64,000 nucleotides of DNA from Rubrivivax sp. (GCA_027490215.1 JAIXYO010000017.1:1-64000); one strand, 5' to 3'. Counted from the first letter of the stretch, positions 37,022-46,399 are shown. Translations and numbers: made by a program. Notes: generated from the letters alone by a model not told the origin.

Positions 37022-38142
37022 GGCGAGCGTGGAGCCTGGGAAAGGGCCGAGCGGCCGTGCTCGGGCGCCGGCCACAGCCCGCGAGGGCGTGCAAGCATGA
37101 TGCCGATCATCGCCAACGCGATCAGCAGCTGGCGCAGGATGGACGCGTCGAGACGACCACCCGTCATGGCCTGGAGGGGACCCGCGACATAGCGCAACAC
37201 CTCCGGCAGTGCTGCCAGCAGCAGTGCACCGATGACAACGCCGGGAATGTGGCCCAGGCCGCCAAGCACCACCATCGCGACAATCAGCACCGACTCATGC
37301 AGAGAGAACGACTCCGGCGACACGAAGCCCTGGAAGCTCGCGAACAACACCCCAGCCACACCGCCGAAGGTCGCGCCCATGCCGAAGGCCAGCAGCTTCA
37401 GGTTACGGGTATTGATGCCCATGGCCTTGGCCGCGACCTCGTCCTCACGGATCGCCATCCAGGCGCGACCGATGCGGCTGCGCTCGAGGCGATAGCAGAT
37501 CACCACGCCGAGCACGACCAGCGCCAGGAACAGGTAGTAGTAATTGGTGACCGAGGGGATGCTGAGCCCGAAGAGGTCCCACTTCTTCGCCATGTCCCAT
37601 CCGAACAGCGAGAGCGAGTCGATCTGACCGATGCCGCGCGGACCGTTGGTGATGTTGTAGGGCTGCTCCAGATTGCCCAGGAAGACACGGATGATCTCGC
37701 CGAAGCCGAGGGTGACGATCGCGAGGTAATCGCCGCGCAGCTTCAGCGTTGGCGCGCCGAGCAGCAGCCCAGCCACGCCCGCCAATGCCGCACCGACCGG
37801 TAACACCACCCATATCGGCGCATGGAGTCCGTTCGGGAACATCGCAGCGATGGCGGGAAAGTTGTCGGTCAATTGCGGGCTGGCAACCAACGCAAACAGA
37901 TAGGCGCCGACCGCATAGAACGCGACGTAGCCCAGGTCGAGCAGGCCGGCATACCCCACCACGATGTTCAGCCCCAGTGCCAGCAGCACATAGAGCAGCG
38001 CGGTGTCGATGATGCGCACCCAGGCGTTGCCGAACTGCTGAGCGATCAGCGGCAGGATCAGCAGCCCAATGGCGGCCAACAGGAATACACCGAGCTTGGC
38101 GCGGGACGGGGGCGAGTTCTTCACGCAGATGTCCTCATGCAC
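37018..38142 (-). CDS. livM: branched-chain amino acid ABC transporter permease LivM
   Basis: The 374-residue permease has about nine hydrophobic segments and the LivM hallmark GLNIVVGYAGLLDLGYVAFYAVGAY region, plus LKLRGDYLAIVTLGFGEIIR and the cytoplasmic EAA-like IREDEVAAKAMGINT, which contacts the ATPases. It overlaps livH by eight bases at its start and livG by four at its end, so the four genes form one operon. Confidence 0.95.
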   Translation of the reverse strand: MHEDICVKNSPPSRAKLGVFLLAAIGLLILPLIAQQFGNAWVRIIDTALLYVLLALGLNIVVGYAGLLDLGYVAFYAVGAYLFALVASPQLTDNFPAIAAMFPNGLHAPIWVVLPVGAALAGVAGLLLGAPTLKLRGDYLAIVTLGFGEIIRVFLGNLEQPYNITNGPRGIGQIDSLSLFGWDMAKKWDLFGLSIPSVTNYYYLFLALVVLGVVICYRLERSRIGRAWMAIREDEVAAKAMGINTRNLKLLAFGMGATFGGVAGVLFASFQGFVSPESFSLHESVLIVAMVVLGGLGHIPGVVIGALLLAALPEVLRYVAGPLQAMTGGRLDASILRQLLIALAMIGIMLARPRGLWPAPEHGRSALSQAPRSP

Positions 38143-39058
38143 GGTCGGCCACCCGCTCGCCCAGCAGCCCTTGTGGGCGCAAGGTCAGCACCGCGATCAG
38201 GACGATGAACGCAAAGATGTCCTGGTATTGGCTGCCCAGCACGCCACCGGTCAACACCCCGATGTAGCCAGCGCCCAGCGCCTCGATCAGGCCCAGCAGC
38301 ACGCCACCGAGCATCGCACCCGCCAGGTTGCCGATCCCGCCAAACACCGCGGCAGTGAAGGCCTTCAGCCCGGGCAGAAAACCCATGCTGTGCTGCACCG
38401 AGCCGTAGTTGGCCGCGTACATCACGCCAGCCAGCGCGGCCAGCGCGGCACCGATGACGAAGGTCGCCGAGATGATCACGTCGGGCTTGACGCCCATCAG
38501 TTCGGCGACGCGCGGATTCTCGGCTGTGGCACGCATCGCGCGGCCCAGCTTCGTGCGATTGATCAGGAACATCAGCCCCGCCAGCGTGAGCGCCGTGACG
38601 ACCAGGATGAGGATCTGCGTCGTGTTGATCACCGCGCCGCCGATGTGGAAAGGCTCGGCCGGCAGCAGGATCGGGTAGGGCTTCGGGTTCGGCTTCCAGA
38701 TGATCAGCGCCAGCGTCTGCAGCAAGAGACTCACGCCCATTGCGGTGATCAGCGGTGCCAACCGAGGTGCGTTGCGCAGCGGGCGATAGGCGATCTTCTC
38801 AATGACGAAATTCAGCACGGCACACACGACGATGGCCGCGACCAGCGAGATCAGCATCAACAGCCAGCCCGGCAGGCCACTGTCCGCCAGGACCGTGACC
38901 ACCGTCCAGCTCGTCATCGCGCCCACCATCAGCACTTCACCATGTGCGAAGTTGATCAGGTTGATGATCCCGTAGACCATCGTGTAGCCCAGCGCGAGCA
39001 GCGCATACATGCTGCCGAGCACCAGCCCGTTGATGATCTGCTGGATGAAGGTGTCCAT
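38135..39058 (-). CDS. livH: branched-chain amino acid ABC transporter permease LivH
   Basis: The 307-residue permease has eight or so membrane segments, starts with the family's QQIINGLVLGSMYALLALGYTMVYG region, and carries the EAA-like MRATAENPRVAELMGVKPD loop. It is the first gene of the livHMGF operon here. The periplasmic binding protein gene (livJ/livK) that usually accompanies it is absent from both sides. A small hairpin lies upstream at 39114-39135. Confidence 0.95.
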   Translation of the reverse strand: MDTFIQQIINGLVLGSMYALLALGYTMVYGIINLINFAHGEVLMVGAMTSWTVVTVLADSGLPGWLLMLISLVAAIVVCAVLNFVIEKIAYRPLRNAPRLAPLITAMGVSLLLQTLALIIWKPNPKPYPILLPAEPFHIGGAVINTTQILILVVTALTLAGLMFLINRTKLGRAMRATAENPRVAELMGVKPDVIISATFVIGAALAALAGVMYAANYGSVQHSMGFLPGLKAFTAAVFGGIGNLAGAMLGGVLLGLIEALGAGYIGVLTGGVLGSQYQDIFAFIVLIAVLTLRPQGLLGERVADRA

Positions 39059-39113
39059 CGGAAAGAGTCGGTTCTCGGCTGTCGATGCGGCGCACAGAAG
39101 ATGAAAAGCTGCG

Positions 39114-39135
39114 GCGCAAGATGCATGCCTTGCGC
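39114..39135. other. hairpin in the livH upstream region
   Basis: GCGCAAG and CTTGCGC form a perfect seven-base-pair inverted repeat with an eight-base spacer, 55 bases before the livH start codon. It could be an operator or leader hairpin. Confidence 0.3.
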
Positions 39136-39245
39136 GGCGTGCGAAGTGTCGCCGAAGAAGGGGCGAGGCCCTGCATCAACGCTGCACGACGCACGCTGCG
39201 ACGTGCACTGCTATTCTTTGTTGGTGCGCTGAACGGGAGGCTGGC

Positions 39246-39452
39246 GTGAAAGAAAGCTACAAGCGGAAATCGAGCATCGCCCTCGGCATCGTTGTGATTG
39301 CGCTGCTGTCAATCATGGAAACCTGGGTGATCGATCATCGAATGCCGAATCCGGCGTCGCCCATCGTCTGGTCAGTGCTTGGTGCAACGGCAGCGATCGC
39401 CTTCGGTTTTTTCTGCTGGTACAGGGCGAAGGCGAAGCAGGCGCCGGACTGA
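39246..39452 (+). CDS. small two-helix membrane protein
   Basis: The 68-residue protein starts at a GTG with a good GGGAGG ribosome site. It has a basic N-terminus (KESYKRKSS), two hydrophobic stretches (about 11-27 and 40-58) and a basic tail. I do not recognise a family. It stands alone between the divergent livH and the convergent diguanylate cyclase. Confidence 0.6.
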   Translation: MKESYKRKSSIALGIVVIALLSIMETWVIDHRMPNPASPIVWSVLGATAAIAFGFFCWYRAKAKQAPD

Positions 39453-39471
39453 CAAGCGTCGCTGATGCTGC

Positions 39472-41208
39472 CTAGCCGATCAGCGTGCGGTTCTTGCCGG
39501 CCCGCTTGGCCTGGTACAGCGCAATGTCGGCGCGTTCCAGCGCTTCTTCGATTCGCTCACCCAGGCGGAAAGCCGTGACGCCGGCCGAGAAGGTCACGAA
39601 CACCTGCTTGTTCTCGTGCATGAACAGCCCGCCGGTCAGTGAGCGCTGCAGGCGGGTCAGGATCTGCTGACCTTCGTCGACAGGCGTATCTGGCAGCAGC
39701 ACCACGAATTCCTCGCCACCGTAGCGGGCGACGACATCGGTCGGCCGCAAGGTCTTGGCCACCATCGCAGCCAAGGCTTTGAGGGCCTCGTCACCAGCAG
39801 CGTGGCCGAGATCGTCGTTCAGCCGCTTGAAGTTATCGATGTCGAGCAATCCGATCGCCAAGCCGGGCGAAGACGCACTGTTCGGGTCATCGACTGCACT
39901 GCGCTGCAGCCTCGAGCATTCCACGTCGAAAGCCTGCAGCAATCCTCGCCGGTTGGCGATCTGCGTCAATTGATCGGTGGAGACCTCATCCGACAGCCGG
40001 CGGAGCTCGCCTTCCAGCTCACTGACACGCTGAGACAAGTCGGTCGCACGCACCCGTTCTTCGTGAAGGCGGCGCTGCGTCTGATCGACCAGGCCCTGCA
40101 CGGTGCGGCTTTCCTCGACCATCTCGCGAACCGCGCCGGCCAGGCTCTCCAGCGTATCGGCACGCTCGATCACGTCGGCATAGCGACCCACGCTTTCATG
40201 AAAACGACCCGTCTGCGAGCCCAGCTCGTCGAGCTCGCTCAGCATGCGGTTGATCAGCTGCTTCAGTGCGTCGCGCGCACCGTCGCGTTCGCTGCGCAGT
40301 TCCGCCTGCTTGACGCGGGTGGTGCGAAGCAGTTCGCTGACCGACTTGATGCCGCGCGCGGTCATGCCTTCTTCAACGGTCAGCCGCATCGCATCGCACT
40401 GGCCTTGCGCCCAGCTTTCGTCCTCGGCCAGGTCGGTCAGGCTGGAGGTCAGCTCCAGACACAGTCCGCTGATCTGATCGAACAGGTGTTCACGGTGTTG
40501 CAGCACCCAATCGGCGCGTTCGCAGAGACCTTCGACCTCGGTGGCCGCCGCCTCGCTGGCGCCTTCGCTCTGGAAGCGCTTCGCCGCCTGCGCGATGGCA
40601 GCTGCGAGGTCGCCGTTGCAGTCTTTCCCCGGCAGGGCCCGTACCACCGTCTGGCCCAGCGCGGCAACAACACGAGGGGTCGCATCAGATACATCGACCG
40701 TGGTGCCGGCAGATTCGGCAGGGATGGACTCGACCTGTTCAGCTTTCGGGCTGACGGCAGATTCCGCAGACGCGGCGTTCGCCTCGACCACGGTCTCCGT
40801 CTTTTCAGGCGCAGCGGCCGCGTCAGCAGGGTTGTCGGACTCCCAGCTGCCGACCAGCTGACGCAGGCGTTGCTGCAGCCGTGTGGCATCGCCACGGCTG
40901 CCGCTGAGCACGCGTTGCAGGCTGTCCTTCTTGCGCGCCAGCGTCCACTGCTTGCCGCCACGCTCGATCCCGCGGACGATGGCCTCGATCAGGGCAGCCA
41001 GCGAGTCACCGGCCGCGGGAGCAATCCCCTGCTCAGCCTGGTAGGCACGTGCGTAGTTGTCTGGCGTCGGCTCCAGCTTGTCCTGTGCCAACCGGCGCAA
41101 TGCTGCCTTGGCCAGTTGGGCAGAGCGACCTTCCGCAGGGGTAGCCGAGGCAGGACCAGATGCATCTGCCGCTGCGCCGTCCTTCGTCGGCTGTGTCATG
41201 TTGCCCAT
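39472..41208 (-). CDS. diguanylate cyclase (GGEEF) with long coiled-coil N-terminus
   Basis: The 578-residue protein makes cyclic di-GMP. The C-terminal GGDEF domain (about 405-575) has DQLTQIANRRGL, the catalytic GGEEF (497-501) and an inhibitory-site RPTD (488-491) five residues before it, so activity and product feedback are both expected. The N-terminal 380 residues are helical and Ala/Glu/Gln-rich with a strong coiled-coil region before the GGDEF domain and no membrane helix. This suits dimerisation-controlled activity. It is three bases from the next gene and belongs to the Hpt / REC-GGDEF-EAL operon. Confidence 0.93.
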   Translation of the reverse strand: MGNMTQPTKDGAAADASGPASATPAEGRSAQLAKAALRRLAQDKLEPTPDNYARAYQAEQGIAPAAGDSLAALIEAIVRGIERGGKQWTLARKKDSLQRVLSGSRGDATRLQQRLRQLVGSWESDNPADAAAAPEKTETVVEANAASAESAVSPKAEQVESIPAESAGTTVDVSDATPRVVAALGQTVVRALPGKDCNGDLAAAIAQAAKRFQSEGASEAAATEVEGLCERADWVLQHREHLFDQISGLCLELTSSLTDLAEDESWAQGQCDAMRLTVEEGMTARGIKSVSELLRTTRVKQAELRSERDGARDALKQLINRMLSELDELGSQTGRFHESVGRYADVIERADTLESLAGAVREMVEESRTVQGLVDQTQRRLHEERVRATDLSQRVSELEGELRRLSDEVSTDQLTQIANRRGLLQAFDVECSRLQRSAVDDPNSASSPGLAIGLLDIDNFKRLNDDLGHAAGDEALKALAAMVAKTLRPTDVVARYGGEEFVVLLPDTPVDEGQQILTRLQRSLTGGLFMHENKQVFVTFSAGVTAFRLGERIEEALERADIALYQAKRAGKNRTLIG

Positions 41209-41211
41209 CGT

Positions 41212-43467
41212 TCAGCTCGCGTTGTTGGGAGTTCGCACGGGCCTTTGGGTCATGTTGCGCGAAGGATCGCTCGACACTTCGTCGGCCGCCACCCCGATCC
41301 AGGAAGCCGTTCGTGGCAGCACGGTATCTTCAAGCCATGCCTGGATTTCATCAGCCGGTTTGGGCTTGCTGAAAAGGAAACCCTGCATCACGCCACAGCC
41401 GAGTCGGTGCAGAACTTCCATCTGGCGCAGGTTCTCGACCCCTTCGGCCACCACACGCAGCCCGAGCGATCGAGCCAGCGCGATGATGGCAGTGACGACC
41501 GCAGAACTCTGCGGCGTCATGCCGAGATCGCGGATGAAGCCACGGTCGATCTTCAGCTCGCTGATCGGCAAGGTGGTCAGATAGGCCAGCGACGAGTAAC
41601 CGGTGCCGAAGTCATCGATCGAGATCTCGACCCCGATCTCGTTGAGCCGGTGCAGCGAAGGAATCACGCTTTGCAAATCCTTCATCAGCGAGTTCTCGGT
41701 GATCTCGAGCACCAGCGAATGGTGGGGAACGCCGTTGGAAACCACCGCCTCATGAATCATTTCGACCAGGTCGCCTCGGTCGAACATCCGGCTGGGCAAG
41801 TTGACCGCGATCGAATCGGCAAAGCCAAACGCATCGAGCCACACCCGCGCCTGACGTGCCGCTTCGCGAATCGCCCACTCGCTGAGCGGCCGGATCAACC
41901 CGCTTTCCTCGGCCAGTGGAATGAACTCGACAGGCGGCACCAGCACGTTGCCTCGCCGCCAGCGCATCAGCGCCTCCACACCAACCATGCGGGCGCTGCG
42001 CACATCGATCTTCGGCTGGTAGTACAGCACCAGCTCGTTGCGCTCGATGGCCTTGTGCAGAGCGCTCTCGAGCTCGAGCTTCTCTCGTCCTTTGCCGGCC
42101 AACTGCGGCCGGTAGACGGTGGCTGCATTGCGACCCTGCGCCTTGACCGCGAACATCGCCACATCGGAATTGCGGATCAGCTCAGCCACGTCGTTGCCAT
42201 CACGCGGGAACAGCGCAATGCCGACTGACGCCGTGACGAAGCACTCCTGCCCCGCCACATGAATCGGCGCGCGCATCTGCTCGAGCACGCGCGCCGCCAC
42301 GATCTCGGCGTCGTGCTCGTCGATCACTTCAGGCAGCAGTGCGACGAATTCGTCGCCACCCAGCCGGCACATCGCCTCCAGCGTTCGGAAGGCGCGCGTT
42401 CCCATCGAGTCCAGCAGGTTGTCGGTGACCTGATCGGAGTGTCGAACGCACGAACGCAGGCGACGCGCGACTTCGATCAGCAATTCGTCACCGGCCCCGT
42501 GACCCAGCGTGTCATTGATGACCTTGAATCGGTCCAGGTCGATCACCAGCAGCCCGACCTGATGCCCCATTCGGCGCGCCGCATCGAGCGCACGCTCGGT
42601 GCGTTCGATCAGCTGATTGCGATTGGGCAGGCCGGTCAACGAATCGAAATTCGCGAGCTGGCGGATCTTGTGCTCTGCGTTCCATCGGTCCGTCACGTCC
42701 TGCACGATGCCGGTGTAGCCAACCAGCTGACCATGCTCGTTGACTTCCGGGGACGCTTCGGTGTGGATGATGTGCACTTGGCCATCGGGCAGCACCAACG
42801 GAATGTCACGTGTGAGATTGCCCTGGCTCTGCAGGGTTTCGCTGAGCAGCGCGCGTTTGCCGCGTCGCTCTTCCTTGGGCATCATCCGCAACAGATCGCG
42901 GAACGGCAATGAGGTGCCTGGGTCGAATTGGAAGACACGCAGCGCTTCGGTCGAGAACACCGGTTCTGGCGAGCCGACCTTCCACTCGAAGCTTCCCATC
43001 CGCGCCAGGTCCTGCGCGCGAGCCAGGCGGGCCTGACTCAGTTCGAGTTCGAGGCGAGTGCGAGAGGAGCGCAGCAGGTAACGCAGGCGACCGTCGAGCA
43101 GGCTCCACTGGTTGGATTTGACAAAGAAGTCGGTCGCACCGGCCTCATAGGCACGATTGATGGATGCCTCATCGTCCAAGCCGGTCAACATCAACACAGG
43201 CAATGACGCGAAGGTGGCAAGGCGACGCAGTTCCCTGCAGGTCTCGAACCCGTCCATGCCGGGCATCAAGGCGTCAAGCACAACGACGTCGGGCTGCCAG
43301 TTCCGCAGCACTTCCAGCGCACGCTCCCCACTGGCCGCCTCGGTGATCACAAAGCCCCGCTCACGCAGCGCGATCGAAGTCAGCAGCAAGTTGACTTCAT
43401 CATCGTCAACCAGCAGCACACGGGGCTGCGTCGTGGCTTCGTCGATGGCGGGAAGACTGGAATTCAT
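41212..43467 (-). CDS. response regulator with PAS, GGDEF and EAL domains
   Basis: The 751-residue cytosolic protein has, in order, a receiver domain (15-135, acidic pocket at 21-23, phosphoacceptor Asp65), a PAS domain (about 150-262), a GGDEF domain (270-450) with an intact GGDEF at 370-374, and an EAL phosphodiesterase domain (465-715) with EAL at 498-500 and the IDDFGTGYSSL loop (617-627). A 22-residue insertion separates the inhibitory RxxD (342-345) from RLGGDEF. Both cyclase and phosphodiesterase activities look possible. The gene overlaps the Hpt gene by four bases. Confidence 0.93.
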   Translation of the reverse strand: MNSSLPAIDEATTQPRVLLVDDDEVNLLLTSIALRERGFVITEAASGERALEVLRNWQPDVVVLDALMPGMDGFETCRELRRLATFASLPVLMLTGLDDEASINRAYEAGATDFFVKSNQWSLLDGRLRYLLRSSRTRLELELSQARLARAQDLARMGSFEWKVGSPEPVFSTEALRVFQFDPGTSLPFRDLLRMMPKEERRGKRALLSETLQSQGNLTRDIPLVLPDGQVHIIHTEASPEVNEHGQLVGYTGIVQDVTDRWNAEHKIRQLANFDSLTGLPNRNQLIERTERALDAARRMGHQVGLLVIDLDRFKVINDTLGHGAGDELLIEVARRLRSCVRHSDQVTDNLLDSMGTRAFRTLEAMCRLGGDEFVALLPEVIDEHDAEIVAARVLEQMRAPIHVAGQECFVTASVGIALFPRDGNDVAELIRNSDVAMFAVKAQGRNAATVYRPQLAGKGREKLELESALHKAIERNELVLYYQPKIDVRSARMVGVEALMRWRRGNVLVPPVEFIPLAEESGLIRPLSEWAIREAARQARVWLDAFGFADSIAVNLPSRMFDRGDLVEMIHEAVVSNGVPHHSLVLEITENSLMKDLQSVIPSLHRLNEIGVEISIDDFGTGYSSLAYLTTLPISELKIDRGFIRDLGMTPQSSAVVTAIIALARSLGLRVVAEGVENLRQMEVLHRLGCGVMQGFLFSKPKPADEIQAWLEDTVLPRTASWIGVAADEVSSDPSRNMTQRPVRTPNNAS

Positions 43468-43922
43468 GCAGCACCGGCGGGCAAGTCTGCTGCAGTCAGA
43501 GTGCGCAGCGCATCACGCACGGCCTGTGCCTCAGACAGGATCTGCTCAATGCACGGGGCGGCGGTGTCGAGTCGAGACTCCCGCGCCATGGCCTCGACTT
43601 CCGCGCACACCCTGGACAGTTGAACCGCCCCAATCGTCGCCGATGATGATTTCAGCGTGTGTGCGACCAGCCTGACCCCGGCAGCATCGGCTGTGTTGCG
43701 CGCCTGCTCGAGTTGAGGCAGCAATCGATTGAGCGACGTCTCGAAGGCTTGAAACACCCTTTTCAGCAAATGACTTTCTCCGGTCGGATCGAGTTCACGC
43801 AGTCGGCGGATCGCCTCGGCGTTGAGCACACCTGGTGACCCGGCCATGCCCTGACCCGCATTGTCGTCGGGCCTGGGCTGCCCTGACTGGGACGTAGCCC
43901 GGTGAACTGGCGCAGAACTCAT
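43464..43922 (-). CDS. Hpt domain phosphotransfer protein
   Basis: The 152-residue protein is a stand-alone histidine phosphotransfer domain. His88 in VAHTLKSSSATIGA is the usual phosphate-carrying residue. The family helical pattern continues with LSRVCAEVEAMAR. Such proteins relay phosphate between receiver domains. It is the first gene of the operon with the REC-GGDEF-EAL protein and the diguanylate cyclase, so it probably phosphorylates or drains that receiver. Confidence 0.88.
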   Translation of the reverse strand: MSSAPVHRATSQSGQPRPDDNAGQGMAGSPGVLNAEAIRRLRELDPTGESHLLKRVFQAFETSLNRLLPQLEQARNTADAAGVRLVAHTLKSSSATIGAVQLSRVCAEVEAMARESRLDTAAPCIEQILSEAQAVRDALRTLTAADLPAGAA

Positions 43923-44421
43923 CTCAAGGCTCCGGACAGGACCATCGGAACGGACAGCATTTGACGCATGCCAGAGTGTGCCTCAGACGAGGGCACTGTT
44001 GAACTGGACGATGCCCTGCCATTGCCTGGCTGCACCACCGCGGTGGTCGGCAGATCGCATTGATCCAAACTCACTCGAAATGTCACCACAAAGTCGTGCC
44101 TGCATGTTTGCATCGAATCCGGACCGGACAGGCCTTAGTCACTGGGTTGAGGGGGACCGTGCTCGTTGTATCGGTCACACACGCCACGACTTGAATTCAC
44201 CTCGCCAAACCTCGCGGCCAGGGCAGTCATGAAAGCTTCATCACGACCTATCTCGGTGCGCCGCAGGCTCTCCGACGCTGCCTACAATCCGCCGCTATGA
44301 ATTCGGGGCCAATCAGCGTGAGCCTGAGTGTGATCGAGCTGTCAGAGGGTGTCCCCGAGTGCCGGAGCACCGTGTGGCCGTCGCTGCGGCAACCGGTGGC
44401 ACGCCTGGCAGGACTTCCGAC
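43923..44421. other. 499-base intergenic region with a perfect palindrome
   Basis: This is the longest gap in the signalling block, between the divergent Hpt operon and a histidine kinase gene. It contains ACCACCGCGGTGGT at 44034-44047, a perfect 14-base palindrome that could be an operator. No protein of known type is encoded here; the open frames are short and unconvincing. It should hold promoters for both directions. Confidence 0.4.
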
Positions 44422-45735
44422 ATGATCTTCGACACCGCCGGCGCGGGCTCGGCCCTTGCGCTTGTGTTCAGCATCGGCTTCGTGTTGCTGTGTCTCGCGG
44501 CCGGAGCATGGTTGCTGCGACGATTGCGTCAACTGGAGGCAGAAGTCTCTGAACTACGGCAGCAGCACGCCCATGCCGCGACGCTGGCGCGAGCGCTCGA
44601 TGTCTGGCAATGGCGCACGGACGCCCGCCACCGGTTACTGACCCTGGACGCACCGATGGGTTGCGCCAAGTCGTCCGGTGTCGATACTGCACCCCGGAGC
44701 TTGGAGAACCTCTGGGTGCATTTCGCTGGGATCGACCCGGGAACCGGCGACCTGTGCCCGACTCGGCATGCCTCCCTGAGACAGCGCATTGAGGCGCAGC
44801 AGGCCGTCGAGGATGTCTGGGTCAGTCACCGCACCACCGATGATTCGGTGCAGACCGGTCTGCTGCGTGCCCTGCCCGCGCACGACCCCAGGGGCGCCTT
44901 CATTGGCCATGTCGGCACATTGCGTGAATGTCGGGTTGACGCCCTGCCCGCGGCTGGCCCGCAGTCATGCGCCACAGGATCGAGCCAGACCCTCGCGCAG
45001 GTCGAAGCCTCGCGACCTCCCACCATGCCATCGCTGACGCCGTTGGCCATCCCGATCGAGAACGATGCGGACTCGTTCAGCTACACGGTATCGCATGATC
45101 TTCGGGCGCCGATTCGCGTTGTCGAGGGCTTCACCAAGATCGTCAAGGAAGATTACGGCCGGCTGCTCGACCGCATCGGCAACGACCACCTCGATCGCGT
45201 GCTCGGCGCTGCGGCGCGGATGAACAGCATGATCGATGCCCTGCTGGCGCTATCGCAACTGTCTTCCAAGCCGGTGTCGCGACAGCCTGTCAACCTGTCA
45301 CAGTTGGCACACTTCGTCATCGATGACCTGCGACGGCAATCGCCCGATCACAAGGTGAAGGTCCACATCGATCCGGCGATGCAAGTTCAGGGCGACCCGA
45401 CACTGTTGCGAGTAGTGCTCGAGAACCTGCTCGGCAACGCCTGGAAGTACACCGGCAAGTGTGCCGAGCCGCAGGTGTGGTTCGAGCGCTGCAAAGACTC
45501 TGCAACGCCCACCTTTACCGTTCGCGACAACGGTGCCGGATTCGACATGCGATTTGCCGACCGCTTGTTTGGTGTCTTCCAGCGCCTGCACAGCGCCAGC
45601 GAATTCCAGGGAACTGGCGTTGGCCTGGCCTCAGTCCGACGGATCGTGCACAAGCACGGCGGTGAGGTGTGGGCCGAATCCGAGGTAGGGCAAGGGGCAA
45701 GCTTCCATTTCTCGCTGGTACCGCTGTCGAACTGA
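44422..45735 (+). CDS. sensor histidine kinase
   Basis: The 437-residue protein from the ATG at 44422 (AGGACTT upstream) has one membrane helix near the N-terminus (about 9-31), a short coiled coil, a poorly conserved PAS-like middle part, a HisKA domain with SYTVSHDLRAPIRVVEGF (phospho-His at about 225), and an HATPase domain with N-box ENLLGNAWKYT, G-boxes DNGAGFDM and GTGVGLASV. The HisKA style resembles phytochrome-type kinases. It carries no receiver or Hpt domain. It diverges from the Hpt / REC-GGDEF-EAL operon and could feed it. Confidence 0.92.
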   Translation: MIFDTAGAGSALALVFSIGFVLLCLAAGAWLLRRLRQLEAEVSELRQQHAHAATLARALDVWQWRTDARHRLLTLDAPMGCAKSSGVDTAPRSLENLWVHFAGIDPGTGDLCPTRHASLRQRIEAQQAVEDVWVSHRTTDDSVQTGLLRALPAHDPRGAFIGHVGTLRECRVDALPAAGPQSCATGSSQTLAQVEASRPPTMPSLTPLAIPIENDADSFSYTVSHDLRAPIRVVEGFTKIVKEDYGRLLDRIGNDHLDRVLGAAARMNSMIDALLALSQLSSKPVSRQPVNLSQLAHFVIDDLRRQSPDHKVKVHIDPAMQVQGDPTLLRVVLENLLGNAWKYTGKCAEPQVWFERCKDSATPTFTVRDNGAGFDMRFADRLFGVFQRLHSASEFQGTGVGLASVRRIVHKHGGEVWAESEVGQGASFHFSLVPLSN

Positions 45736-45760
45736 TCCCGCGCGCAACCGGGGCATGGCC

Positions 45761-46399
45761 TCAGAGGTCGGCCGCATCCGACAACCGCTCAACCGCTTCC
45801 AGCAGCCGTTCGGCCTCGGCACCCACGGCCAGACCGTTCGCCGCAGCCATGCGCTGAAGACGATCGCAGGCTGCAGCGCGGGCCAGCGAGTAGCGGTGCA
45901 TCAGCACGCCGACCGCCATCGCTTCGACCGGCGACAACGCATCAATTCGCCCCGCTGCCTTTGATGGTGCGACGGCGACGGGAGTGATCGCTGCCGAAGA
46001 TGACGCCTTCAACCGCGCAAACACCGCCTGCACTGCCGGGACGATCTGGCCGATGTCCAGCGGTTTGACCAGGTAATCAACCGCCCCGAGTTCATGGACC
46101 TGGCGCACTGTGTCCTCGTCGGTGAACGCCGACAGGAACATGAAGGGCATCTTGCAGTAGTCGCGCAGATAGGCGGCGACATCAAAGCCGCTCATGCCCT
46201 CCATGCGGATGTCGAGCAGTGCGAGATCGGGCCGGTGCTCGCGTGCAAGCAGGATCGCGTCATCGCCATTGTCGGCGTCGATCACGTCGTAGCCGGCCTG
46301 TGTCAGGCCGTGGGCCAGCGTCGCCAGCACAAGCCGGTCGTCGTCCACCACGAGGATTTTGCCGCCCACCTCGGACGGCGCTTGCTCAAAGGCCAACAC
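45761..46399 (-). CDS. ANTAR-domain response regulator
   Basis: The 212-residue protein has a receiver domain (12-130, DDD pocket at 19-21, phosphoacceptor Asp63) and a C-terminal ANTAR domain (about 150-210) with the family's VEAMAVGVLMHRYSLARAAA helix. ANTAR proteins bind paired RNA hairpins in leader transcripts and prevent termination. The gene lies about 124 bases downstream of the multi-PAS HisKA_2 kinase in the same direction, the standard partner for ANTAR regulators. Confidence 0.93.
   Translation of the reverse strand: MLAFEQAPSEVGGKILVVDDDRLVLATLAHGLTQAGYDVIDADNGDDAILLAREHRPDLALLDIRMEGMSGFDVAAYLRDYCKMPFMFLSAFTDEDTVRQVHELGAVDYLVKPLDIGQIVPAVQAVFARLKASSSAAITPVAVAPSKAAGRIDALSPVEAMAVGVLMHRYSLARAAACDRLQRMAAANGLAVGAEAERLLEAVERLSDAADL

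Noticed and set aside
39183-39207. NtrC-like TGCAC...GTGCA upstream of livH
   Set aside because: The spacer is 15 bases rather than the usual seven or so, and the core is not a match to GGTGCA.
39802-42228. 808-residue open frame on the plus strand across the diguanylate cyclase and REC-GGDEF-EAL genes
   Set aside because: It lies antisense to two clearly conserved genes and has no family motifs, as expected for GC-rich coding DNA.
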